Of a stretch of 15,035 nucleotides of DNA, positions 1 to 6,679 are shown in pieces. Numbering within the stretch: position 1 is the stretch's first letter; every line of letters begins with the position of its first letter. Location of the stretch: the NCBI GenBank assembly GCA_003223675.1, contig QHVW01000234.1, forward strand, positions 1-15,035, read 5' to 3'. The position numbers and the translations under genes were made by a program. The DNA comes from Acidobacteriota bacterium. Lineage in GTDB: Bacteria; Acidobacteriota; Thermoanaerobaculia; Multivoradales; UBA5704. A model generated the notes under the pieces. The model did no database searches. It was given only the letters and a program-made list of their open reading frames with translations, and was not told where the DNA came from.

Positions 1-1365
1 GGGCAGGTGGTAGACGTTGGGCTCGGAGCCGGCGCGGTCGGCGTCGGTCAGGATGTGATGGAAGGCCCCGCGTCCGCCGGGGCCGGCCACGGTCACGCGC
101 AGGGGTCCGGCAGGGACCTCCGGCGACTCGATGCGCAGGTCCAGCGCTCCCGGCTCCCCCACCGCCGCGGGCTTCTGAATATGGGTGGAGATCTCCAGCC
201 CCACCTCCTCTTCCCCATCGGCGACGCGGCCGGCCCGCTCGGCGGCGATCCACTCGGGCAGGCCTTCCACGTCCCAGCGGCGGGTCTTGACCTTGAGGTC
301 CTGGCGGGGGGATATGACCTCCAGCGCGCGCGGCCGGCCGTCCAGGGGTTGGGGCGCGTCGTAGCGGAGGACGAACCTGGCAGCGAGCCGGGCGAGGGTG
401 GCGGGCACTTCCGAGGGTTGCAGGAGAACCTCGCCGCCGGTGGCCTCGGCCAGAAAATTCAGCGGCTCCCGAGGGGCCAGGAGGACCGGCGGGGGCGGCG
501 GCTGATTCTCCTCCGGGTTCTTCCGTCCCAGGGTGATCGTGCCGCCGAGCGGCACCTGGGGAGTGGAGCGCGGCCTGACCTTCCGGAGGTCCGGCAGGGT
601 CGAATCCCCCACCGGCATGGGATAGACGGTCCAGCCCAGCGCCGCGGTCGTGCGGGCGGTCTCCGCCGCCGTCTTTTCGAGTGCTCCCTCGCCTTCCGCC
701 AGAGGGCCGCGGTAGAACCTGGCCGGATCGATGTCGAAGCCGTCGCTGATCAGGAGGACGACTTTCGGCCCGTCTCCCCCCTGAGCGGCCAACCACTCGA
801 CGAAGGCGTCCTGCTGGTGGCGGACCAGCCGCGCCTCGGCCTCGACCGCCTGCGTGGCGCGATCCGCGGGATCGACGCCGCCCTCCGTCTTCTCGTCGCG
901 GAAGCGCTGGCGCAGAATGCGGACGTCGTCCCGCCCGTCGTTCTCCAGCCAGAGCTTGGAGAGGGCCTCGTCGATCAAAGGGACCTCACGGGTCGGCCCC
1001 GCGGCCACCCGGGGCCCCGGCTCAGCCACCACCACCTCGACCGTCCCCAGGGCGGCGAGGCGCGACGCCTGCTCCGCCAGGGTGCCGGCGGACGCTCGCA
1101 GGGTGCGCGAGCCGGTGAGGACGCGATCGACGTAGATGACGATCCGCCACGGCCGGGAGAGCGCGCTCAACGAGACGATCGGCCGCTTCTGGCCGGCGTC
1201 GATCACGGTGAGGTCCTCGGCCTGGAGGGCCCGGGGGATCTCGCCCTTGGAATCGAGGATCTGGACGGGGAGCTCAAGGGTGGAGACCGGAACGGCGGCG
1301 GGCGCCGGGGCCGGTGCGGGTGCGGCTTGGAGGAGCGTGGCGAGGAGGGCGAATGCGGTGATCAC
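1..1365 (-). CDS. Secreted VWFA-related domain protein (3' end cut by window edge)
   Basis: An open minus-strand frame of 455 codons runs from a GTG to the window edge without a stop, so the C-terminus is missing. The start is GTG at 1365; a TAA lies in frame 13 codons upstream with no other start between. Residues 1-15 form a short hydrophobic signal, followed by an Ala-Pro repeat. Residues 30-70 resemble the leader that precedes the VWA domain in acidobacterial VWFA-related proteins (a PVQILDSKG strand, then AEDLTVIDAG). The VWA core begins at IVIYVD (D80) and includes VVLLISDGFD. The MIDAS DxSxS is absent (D80-R-V-L-T-G-S), so metal-dependent ligand binding is doubtful. After a Pro-rich insert come LNFLAEATGGE and beta-rich C-terminal segments, also typical of the family. 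The role is probably extracytoplasmic protein binding; the ligand is unknown. The family call is fairly sure, the function is not. Confidence 0.78.
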   Translation of the reverse strand, partial: MITAFALLATLLQAAPAPAPAPAAVPVSTLELPVQILDSKGEIPRALQAEDLTVIDAGQKRPIVSLSALSRPWRIVIYVDRVLTGSRTLRASAGTLAEQASRLAALGTVEVVVAEPGPRVAAGPTREVPLIDEALSKLWLENDGRDDVRILRQRFRDEKTEGGVDPADRATQAVEAEARLVRHQQDAFVEWLAAQGGDGPKVVLLISDGFDIDPARFYRGPLAEGEGALEKTAAETARTTAALGWTVYPMPVGDSTLPDLRKVRPRSTPQVPLGGTITLGRKNPEENQPPPPPVLLAPREPLNFLAEATGGEVLLQPSEVPATLARLAARFVLRYDAPQPLDGRPRALEVISPRQDLKVKTRRWDVEGLPEWIAAERAGRVADGEEEVGLEISTHIQKPAAVGEPGALDLRIESPEVPAGPLRVTVAGPGGRGAFHHILTDADRAGSEPNVYHLP

Positions 1366-1371
1366 GGGAGT

Positions 1372-1377
1372 ATTGTA
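1372..1377 (-). promoter_or_regulatory. Possible -10 element of a leaderless transcript
   Basis: TACAAT on the minus strand matches the sigma70 -10 consensus at five of six positions and lies six bases before the GTG at 1365. That spacing would start transcription at or next to the start codon. No clear Shine-Dalgarno sequence precedes the GTG, which fits leaderless translation. No good -35 sits 17 bp upstream, so this is tentative. The 77-bp gap at 1366-1442 holds nothing else recognisable. Confidence 0.3.
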
Positions 1378-1442
1378 CGGTCCGGGTGAAGTGGATGTTC
1401 GTTACAACGCCTTGCCCTTTGTGCTTATTGCCCGCCCGGGGA

Positions 1443-2963
1443 TCAGGAAACGGGCGCCCGCAGCTCCGCCACCATCACCAAAAGCTCCTTCAGGAACGGC
1501 CTCAGGAGCGGGAACTGGAAGAGCGAGATCAGCCGCAGGATCAGCTTCACCGAGCGCTCCATGAGGAAATAGCTGCGGCGGCACCCCGGCGAGCTGTCGT
1601 GGATCCAGAAGAGGATGATCCCCATGTGGTAGACCCAGAGCAGGTTGGGGAGTGCCGCGGTGAGGTCGGGCGTCAGGCGGGTATCGGCGCCGGTCACCAC
1701 CTCGGCGAACAGCTCGGTCGACTGGCGGCGGACCGGCTCGGAGTCCTGGCTGAACGGGTTGAGCGGGCTCGTCGGGTCCGCGGCCGTCTTGAAGAGGACG
1801 CCCGAGAACTTGTGGTAGGGCATGATGGTGTCGAGCTTGGCCCGCATCACGCCCAGGAGGCGCTCGCGCAGGCCCTTCTCCCGGGCCAGGATCTGGCGGC
1901 TCGCCTCCAGATGCTCCTGGTGGGTGCGCTCGTAGAAGGCCTGGATCAGGTGCTCCTTGGAGCGGAAGTAGTAGTAGGCGTTGCCCACCGCCACGCCGGC
2001 CCGCTCGGCGATGGCGCGCATGGTGGTCTCGTCGTACCCCCGCTCCCGGAAGAGGTCGAGGGAGGCTTCGAGGATCTGGGCGCGGGTGCGCTCCCCCTTG
2101 CGGAGCTTCTTCTCGGGCTCGATGAGCCGCCGGGCCACGGGGAGCATCTCGGGCTCGGACATCCGCAGGGCGGCCGAGCGGTACTTCTTGAGCGCCCAGA
2201 GGCACATCACCCAAGCCTTGGCGCCGCGGTAGACCTCACCGCCCCAGCCGACGACCGTCAGCTCCTCCAGGGTGGAGTCGTGGTCGAGGTCGGGAAAGCG
2301 CCGCCGCGCCTCTTTGGAGCCGGCCGCGACGAACGCCATGGAGACGTACTTGGGCTGATCCGCCAGCCAGGCGCGGGCCCGGCAGCAGAGCGCGCACCGG
2401 CTGTCGTAGAGGACGGTGAGCACGGCGTTCTCCACCGGTGGCTGAAGCCCGGCCGCGGGGTCGACATCCGGGCGGTGAGCCTCGGCGGGCAGATGGTGAT
2501 GAATCTCCGTTCCGTCTTCCTTAGGCAACGGCACATCGGCCAGGAACCAGACCGCGCGGCCGGCGAAGAGCCCGCTCAGCGTCCCCACGAGCAGGCAGAT
2601 CACCGGCGTGAGGACGTGCTGCGATTCAAAGGACGTGAGGTCCGGCAACTCCAGGAGTGTACCGAGGGTCCAGGGGAGGAAGGGTAAGCCTCCCACCAGA
2701 GCGCCGGCGATCTCCAGGGGGAGAGGACGGAAAGCCCCGAGCCGGCGGAGAACGAAGATCGTGGGAATCCCCAGAAAAAGCATCATCCGGTAGGCGGGGC
2801 CGAGCGCGCCCAAACCAGCATCCAAGCTCCCTTGCAGCAGCGTGGATAGCGGCCCGGAGCCCACCGGGAAGAGAGCACCCAGCACCAGGACGCCGCCCGC
2901 GGTCATGGGAAACGCCACCAGCGGCGCGAGAAGGACAGCGAGGACCAGCCGTTCGGGTTTCAT
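1443..2963 (-). CDS. Fusion protein: membrane domain + DCC thiol-disulfide domain (DUF393) + TetR regulator
   Basis: 506 aa, ATG at 2963 after a GAGAGGAG Shine-Dalgarno. Residues 7-33, 58-74, 83-105 and 118-143 look like four membrane helices. Charges (KPER at the N-terminus, RR at 73-74) suggest both ends are cytoplasmic. A Pro/His-rich linker (144-178) leads to a DCC/DUF393 domain at 181-280 with VLYDSRCALCC; C190 and C193 form the CxxC, with C194 next to it. Residues 288-345 are a TetR helix-turn-helix (TRAQILEASLDLFRERGY, then NAYYYFRSKEHLIQAFY). Residues 346-506 are a complete TetR ligand-binding domain. DCC proteins are thioredoxin-fold candidates of poorly known role; TetR proteins are dimeric ligand-responsive repressors. 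These normally occur as separate proteins. The junction near 280-288 stays in one frame, with no good internal Shine-Dalgarno. I infer a membrane-tethered autoregulatory repressor. A natural fusion, or two genes joined by an assembly indel, both remain possible. Domain calls are firm. Confidence 0.88.
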   Translation of the reverse strand: MKPERLVLAVLLAPLVAFPMTAGGVLVLGALFPVGSGPLSTLLQGSLDAGLGALGPAYRMMLFLGIPTIFVLRRLGAFRPLPLEIAGALVGGLPFLPWTLGTLLELPDLTSFESQHVLTPVICLLVGTLSGLFAGRAVWFLADVPLPKEDGTEIHHHLPAEAHRPDVDPAAGLQPPVENAVLTVLYDSRCALCCRARAWLADQPKYVSMAFVAAGSKEARRRFPDLDHDSTLEELTVVGWGGEVYRGAKAWVMCLWALKKYRSAALRMSEPEMLPVARRLIEPEKKLRKGERTRAQILEASLDLFRERGYDETTMRAIAERAGVAVGNAYYYFRSKEHLIQAFYERTHQEHLEASRQILAREKGLRERLLGVMRAKLDTIMPYHKFSGVLFKTAADPTSPLNPFSQDSEPVRRQSTELFAEVVTGADTRLTPDLTAALPNLLWVYHMGIILFWIHDSSPGCRRSYFLMERSVKLILRLISLFQFPLLRPFLKELLVMVAELRAPVS

Positions 2964-2983
2964 GGTCCAATCTCCTCTCGCAG

Positions 2984-3388
2984 CTAGCGGCTCACCATCA
3001 CACAGGCGTCAGGCTCAACCGGAGGGGGCGCGACCTCCAGCACGGCGCGGCGGCGGATACGGCTGAAGACGTAGAGGTTGAAGAAGTGCATCACACCGAG
3101 GACCAGGAGCACGTAGCCGACCTTCTGGGAGAGCGCCTCGATCGAGCTCTGGGTGCTGGTGACCTTCTGACTCATCTTGAGAGCGAGCGTCACATAGCCG
3201 AAGTTGATCAAGTAGAAGCCGACCACCAGGAGGTGGTTGACCGAGTCGGCCAGGGGCTCATTGCCGTGGAAGACGTCGACCAGGAACAGGCGGCCGTTGC
3301 GGTGCAGGGTGCGGGCGACCCAGATGGTGAGGCAGATACTGATCGCGAGGTACAGACCATACGTAAGGACGGGAAAATCGATGCTCAT
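2984..3388 (-). CDS. Small conserved integral membrane protein, partner of the DCC-TetR fusion
   Basis: 134 aa. The ATG at 3388 is chosen because GGAGGAG sits five bases upstream; the longer frame starting at 3433 would begin inside an operator. Three hydrophobic stretches are visible: about 8-24, 65-85 and 108-125. The second contains the striking run LADSVNHLLVVGFYLINFGY. Between the second and third lies a polar region rich in Ser, Gln and Lys (MSQKVTSTQSSIEALSQKVG), and the tail carries RIRRR and a short Pro-rich end. I recall similar unnamed membrane proteins in Actinobacteria and other phyla but know no function. It is the first gene of a two-gene operon; its stop lies 20 bp before the start of the fusion protein, so both should share the promoter at 3438-3466. 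It could be a membrane partner or the regulated output of the fusion protein. Confidence 0.85.
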   Translation of the reverse strand: MSIDFPVLTYGLYLAISICLTIWVARTLHRNGRLFLVDVFHGNEPLADSVNHLLVVGFYLINFGYVTLALKMSQKVTSTQSSIEALSQKVGYVLLVLGVMHFFNLYVFSRIRRRAVLEVAPPPVEPDACVMVSR

Positions 3389-3393
3389 GGCGT

Positions 3394-3400
3394 CTCCTCC
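3394..3400 (-). promoter_or_regulatory. Strong Shine-Dalgarno that decides the 3388 start
   Basis: GGAGGAG lies five bases upstream of ATG 3388. It supports that start over the in-frame TTG at 3433, which lies in the operator and near the predicted transcription start. Confidence 0.8.
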
Positions 3401-3419
3401 CGAGGACGAACGCGCTGAA

Positions 3420-3433
3420 TTGAACGCGTTCAA
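3420..3433. promoter_or_regulatory. Operator 1: perfect 14-bp palindrome covering the predicted transcription start
   Basis: TTGAACGCGTTCAA is a perfect palindrome located 4 bp downstream of the -10 box, where RNA polymerase begins the transcript. It fits the pattern TnnAACnnGTTnnA known for KstR, a TetR-family repressor. The operon it controls encodes a TetR domain, so binding by that protein is the simplest reading. Binding here should block transcription. A degenerate copy (ACGAACGCGCTGAA, 10 of 14 matches) abuts it at 3406-3419. Confidence 0.75.
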
Positions 3434-3437
3434 CTAC

Positions 3438-3466
3438 AGAATAGAGGTGCCAGGGACTTATGTCAA
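3438..3466 (-). promoter_or_regulatory. Sigma70-type promoter of the membrane protein / DCC-TetR operon
   Basis: On the minus strand, TTGACA (3461-3466) is a perfect -35 box and TATTCT (3438-3443) a good -10 box, separated by exactly 17 bp. Initiation is expected near 3431, about 43 nt before the 3388 start codon. It is the best promoter in the window and lies between two copies of the same palindrome, which indicates tight repression. Confidence 0.8.
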
Positions 3467-3472
3467 GAGTTT

Positions 3473-3486
3473 TTGAACGCGTTCGA
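3473..3486. promoter_or_regulatory. Operator 2: second palindrome just upstream of the -35 box
   Basis: TTGAACGCGTTCGA shares 13 of 14 bases with operator 1; the inner GAACGCGTTC is a perfect palindrome. It begins 7 bp upstream of the -35 box and lies just after the tyrS stop codon. Its centre is 53 bp from that of operator 1, about five helical turns, so both sites face the same side of the DNA. Confidence 0.7.
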
Positions 3487-3487
3487 G

Positions 3488-4777
3488 TTATTCGCCCGCC
3501 ACCCGCACCAGCCGGTACTCCTTCCGCCCCTTGCGCAGCACGATCAGCTCGCCGCCGATGGTGTCGTCGGGGGTGACGGTCTTCTTCTCCTCGCCGACCC
3601 GGACGTTGTTCAGGTAGATGCCGCCCCCCTGGATCGCCCGGCGGGCCTCCCCCTTGGAGGGGGTTAAGCCCGCGGTGACCAGGAGGTCGACCAGGGAGAG
3701 ACCTTCCTGAAGCCGGGACTTCGGGATCTCGGTCGAGGGGACGTCGGCGAAGATGTCGCTCACCTCGCGGGGCTCCAGCGCCGAGACCTCGGCTCCGAAG
3801 AGGACCGCGGTGGCCCGCTCCGCTTTCGCCAGCGCGTCCTCGCCGTGGACCATGCGGGTGACCTCGCGCGCCAGCCGCCTCTGCGCCTCGCGCTCCTGGG
3901 GCGCCGTGCGGACCTTCTCCTCCAGCTCCGCGATCTCCTCCCTGGAGAGCCAGGTGAAGAATTTCAGGTATGGGATGACGTCGCGGTCGTCGGTGTTGAT
4001 CCAGAACTGGTAGAAGCGGAATGGGGAGGTCAGAGCCGGATCGAGCCAGATGGTCCCGGCCTCGGTCTTGCCGAACTTCACCCCCGAGGAGGTGGTCACC
4101 AGCGGGGAGACCAGGCCGTGGGCGAGCTTCTCCTCGGTCCCCTCGCCGCGCAGGCGCCGGATCAGGTCGGCGCCGGCCAGGATGTTCCCCCACTGGTCGC
4201 TCCCCCCCATCTGCAGCCGGCAGCCGTGGCGGTCGTAGAGCACCAGGAAGTCGTAGGCCTGGAGGAGCATGTAGCTGAATTCGGTGAACGAGAGGCCGTC
4301 CTCGGACTCCAGCCGGCGCTTCACCGACTCCTTGGCCATCATGGCGTTGACGGTGAAGTACTTGCCCACGTCGCGCAGGAAGTCGACCAGGGGGATCACC
4401 GCCAGCCAGTCGGCGTTGTTGACGATGCGGGCCGGGTTCTCCCTGGCGTCGAAGTCGAGGAAGCGGGCGAGCTGCGCCTTGATCCCCGCGAGGTTCTCCT
4501 CGATCTTCTCCTTCGACAGCAGTTGGCGCTCCTGGGTCTTGCCGCTGGGATCGCCGATCATCCCCGTGCCGCCGCCGGCGATGGCGATCGGCGAATGGCC
4601 GCAGCGCTGCAGGCGGGCCAGGCCCAGGATGGGCAGCAGCGAACCGACGTGCAGGCTGGCCGCCGTGGGATCGAAGCCGATGTACGCCGTCAGCTTCTCC
4701 TGGTCCAGCAGCTCACGCAGCCCCGGGGTCGCGTCGTAGACCAGCCCTCTCCACTCGAATTCGTCGAAAACGTTCAC
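3488..4777 (-). CDS. tyrS: Tyrosyl-tRNA synthetase
   Basis: 429 aa, the normal length for bacterial TyrRS. It charges tRNA-Tyr with tyrosine in the cytoplasm. The class I fold is shown by YIGFDPT (32-38), the HIGH-type HVGS at 43-46, YMLLQAYD (169-176), GGSDQWGN (191-198) and the KMSKS-type loop KFGKT at 234-238. The C-terminal residues from about 360 form the S4 RNA-binding domain (KGEARRAIQGGGIYLNNVRV). GTG at 4777 is used because an in-frame TAA directly precedes it. It is the last gene of the suhB/M23-like/bactofilin-like group, 24 bp after the previous stop. No T-box or other leader is seen in that short gap, so its expression probably depends on the operon. No clear terminator follows it before the next promoter. 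Confidence 0.97.
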   Translation of the reverse strand: MNVFDEFEWRGLVYDATPGLRELLDQEKLTAYIGFDPTAASLHVGSLLPILGLARLQRCGHSPIAIAGGGTGMIGDPSGKTQERQLLSKEKIEENLAGIKAQLARFLDFDARENPARIVNNADWLAVIPLVDFLRDVGKYFTVNAMMAKESVKRRLESEDGLSFTEFSYMLLQAYDFLVLYDRHGCRLQMGGSDQWGNILAGADLIRRLRGEGTEEKLAHGLVSPLVTTSSGVKFGKTEAGTIWLDPALTSPFRFYQFWINTDDRDVIPYLKFFTWLSREEIAELEEKVRTAPQEREAQRRLAREVTRMVHGEDALAKAERATAVLFGAEVSALEPREVSDIFADVPSTEIPKSRLQEGLSLVDLLVTAGLTPSKGEARRAIQGGGIYLNNVRVGEEKKTVTPDDTIGGELIVLRKGRKEYRLVRVAGE

Positions 4778-4801
4778 TTAGGGCCCCCCTTCGCAGGGCG
4801 C

Positions 4802-5593
4802 CTATCCTACCGTCACTTCGCCCGTGAAGCATTGCCGCACCAGCTCCTCCGCTCTCTGGATGTCCTCGCGGGGCTCGGCGATCCTCCGGAAGAGGGTCTT
4901 GTAGGTGAGGCCCAGGGTCTCCAGGTCCTGTTCGTGGAGGAGCTTGATCATCTCGTCGATCGCCCGCTGGGAGGTGGCGGGATGGATGCGCCGCTCGGAT
5001 TCGCGCTCAAGGAGGAGCAGGGCGAAGAGGAGCGGCTCCGGCAGCTCGGCCGGCGAAGGCTCGGGGGGCGGCGGCGGGAACTGGGCCCCCTGCACCACCT
5101 TCTCTTCCGGGTTTTCCGGGGCAGGCGCCTCCGGCAGCTCCGGCGGGGCCGCCCGCCGCTCGAAGCGGAACGGCAGCGAGCGCACCTGATAGGCGAAGCG
5201 GGAGAGCAGCCCCACCAGCTCGCGCTCCGACGAGAAGTTGCCCACCAACCGGGCATCGCGGCCAATCTCCAGCCGCTCGGTCTCCTGGAGCACCACGTGG
5301 GCGCGCGCCGACTCCTCCAGGTGGAGCGAGCGGGCGTTCACCTTCCAGGCGGTGAGGAACCCCTGCACGTAGCAGGTCTCGGGGCAGCGCACGGTGATCG
5401 CCTCGACCTCGACGCCGCGGTCGATGCGGATCGAGCCGCCGAGCGATTCGAGCACGCCGTATTTCCCCGAATTCTGGACGACCAGATTGCCGGGGGCGTG
5501 GATTGAGAGCTGCCCCTCGGAATCGATCTCGATCCGGAGGCCGCGGGGGATGATGACGGTGGGGGCGGCGGGCTCGGGGGTGCTGCGACTCAT
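4802..5593 (-). CDS. Bactofilin-like beta-helix protein
   Basis: 263 aa, ATG at 5593 with AGGAG five bases upstream. Residues 18-125 consist of short beta strands with regular turns (GQLSIHAPGNLVV, GGSIRIDRGVEVEAITV, RLEIGRDARLVGNF), resembling the right-handed beta-helix of bactofilins, polymer-forming cytoskeletal scaffolds. A Pro-rich linker (about 147-188) leads to a helical C-terminal domain (190-263) with no recognised motif. There is no signal peptide or membrane segment, so it is probably cytoplasmic. Context supports the call: the gene directly upstream encodes an M23-like membrane protein, and bactofilins are often encoded next to M23 peptidases, as in the BacA-LmdC and CcmA-Csd pairs. 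It is longer than a typical bactofilin and the repeats are divergent, so another beta-helix protein cannot be excluded. Confidence 0.55.
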   Translation of the reverse strand: MSRSTPEPAAPTVIIPRGLRIEIDSEGQLSIHAPGNLVVQNSGKYGVLESLGGSIRIDRGVEVEAITVRCPETCYVQGFLTAWKVNARSLHLEESARAHVVLQETERLEIGRDARLVGNFSSERELVGLLSRFAYQVRSLPFRFERRAAPPELPEAPAPENPEEKVVQGAQFPPPPPEPSPAELPEPLLFALLLLERESERRIHPATSQRAIDEMIKLLHEQDLETLGLTYKTLFRRIAEPREDIQRAEELVRQCFTGEVTVG

Positions 5594-5626
5594 GAAGCTC
5601 CTGCTTTCCTGCGTTTCAGTCTATCT

Positions 5627-6679
5627 TCAATGGTGACGATCGGCCGGCACCGGCAGCGGCTCGAAGACCTGGAGCGGCGGGGCCGTGCGCGCCGCCACCA
5701 GCAGCCGATCCTCGTTCGGCCAATGGCGGTCGAGAATGTAGATCAGCGGATCGACGGGACGGTAGACGCCGCCGGCGTCCCGGCGGCGGATCTCGTAATA
5801 GAGGCGGGGGCTGGTGGCCCAGCCGGTATTGCCCACGGTGGCGAGCAGGTCCCCCCGCTTCACCCGTTGCCCGGCGCGCACCTCGACGCGCTCGTCGTGG
5901 CCGAAGAGGGTGAAGAAGCCGTCGCCGTTCTGGACGATCACCAGGTTGCCGTAGCGGTACCAGTGGGCGCTGCGGCCGAGCGGCACCTGCCCCGCGAAGG
6001 CGACGACGCCGTCGGCCGTGGCGTGGATGGGGGTGCCGACCGGCGCCGCGAGATCGGCCCCGGAGTGGATCTCCATCTCGTGGGTGAACGGGCTGCGGCG
6101 CTTGCCGAAGGTGCCGACGAGCACCAGATCGCTCCCCAGCAGGGGGCAGATCGAAGGGGTGGTCCGCACCTGCTCCGGGTGCGACGCCTCGAAGGCGCGC
6201 ACCGCGCCCAGCGACGTGTCGAGATCCTGGAGCCGCTCCCGCAGCCGGCCCTGCAGCCGTCGCCCCTCGCCGATCGTCTCGTCGTAGATCGACCGCGAGT
6301 CGGCGGCTGCCGCGGGCCGGGCCTCGACGCGCGGCCGGGCCGGCGGCAGGCCGTAGACGAGGAAGACCGCCTCCATGCGCAGCCCGATCGACTGGGCGTG
6401 GCGGTCGAGATCCTCCATGCGGCCGACCAGGGCCTGGAGCCGCTCCCCCTGGAGCCGGCGCTCGGAGATCAGCCCCTGGTACTCCCGCCGGCTCATCAGG
6501 CCACCGACGACCCCCGGCGCCACGGCGGCGGCGAGGGTGACCCCGGCCAGATAGAGCAGCGCCAGCACCGACCAGAGGATGAGGTGGCGGCGGGACAGGA
6601 AGAAGTAGCGCACCCGCTTCCGGATGTCGCCGGGGTGGATCTGGATCTCCAGGCTCTGGGATCCCGCCGCCGCTCTCAC
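5627..6679 (-). CDS. M23/LytM-like membrane-anchored protein with degenerate active site
   Basis: 350 aa. GTG at 6679 overlaps the suhB stop in a GTGA junction, implying translational coupling; the frame stays open further upstream only inside suhB. A basic N-terminus (RKRVRYFFLSRR) and a membrane helix at about 33-60 predict a periplasmic body. Residues 64-105 and 138-165 look helical, perhaps coiled coil. The LytM domain spans about 180-315. HxxxD is intact (H205-S-G-A-D209), as is the mid-domain H261 (FGHDE). The usual HxH is replaced by R292-L-Y294 in PRLYYEIRR, losing one zinc ligand and the catalytic His. This recalls EnvC (SLYFEIRR), which activates amidases instead of cutting peptidoglycan. 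Its partner is probably the bactofilin-like protein 33 bp downstream. It likely acts on peptidoglycan indirectly; weak catalysis is not excluded. Confidence 0.85.
   Translation of the reverse strand: MRAAAGSQSLEIQIHPGDIRKRVRYFFLSRRHLILWSVLALLYLAGVTLAAAVAPGVVGGLMSRREYQGLISERRLQGERLQALVGRMEDLDRHAQSIGLRMEAVFLVYGLPPARPRVEARPAAAADSRSIYDETIGEGRRLQGRLRERLQDLDTSLGAVRAFEASHPEQVRTTPSICPLLGSDLVLVGTFGKRRSPFTHEMEIHSGADLAAPVGTPIHATADGVVAFAGQVPLGRSAHWYRYGNLVIVQNGDGFFTLFGHDERVEVRAGQRVKRGDLLATVGNTGWATSPRLYYEIRRRDAGGVYRPVDPLIYILDRHWPNEDRLLVAARTAPPLQVFEPLPVPADRHH

Noticed and set aside
2100..2162. Separate internal start for the TetR part (ATG at 2162, residue 268)
   Set aside because: No Shine-Dalgarno is near it, and the residues from 255 to 280 look like the normal end of a DCC domain, not a TetR N-terminus.
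7..2687. Long plus-strand open frames opposite the VWFA and fusion genes
   Set aside because: Their translations are low-complexity Gly/Arg/Pro/Leu-rich with no family pattern, and the minus-strand proteins have clear domains. They are GC-rich antisense shadows.
2984..3433. Start of the small membrane protein at 3433
   Set aside because: That TTG lies inside operator 1 and around the predicted transcription start; ATG 3388 has a strong Shine-Dalgarno five bases upstream.
3471..3490. Palindrome after tyrS as its terminator
   Set aside because: On the tyrS strand it is followed by an A run, not a T run, and the near-identical copy at 3420 overlaps a promoter, so an operator is the better reading.
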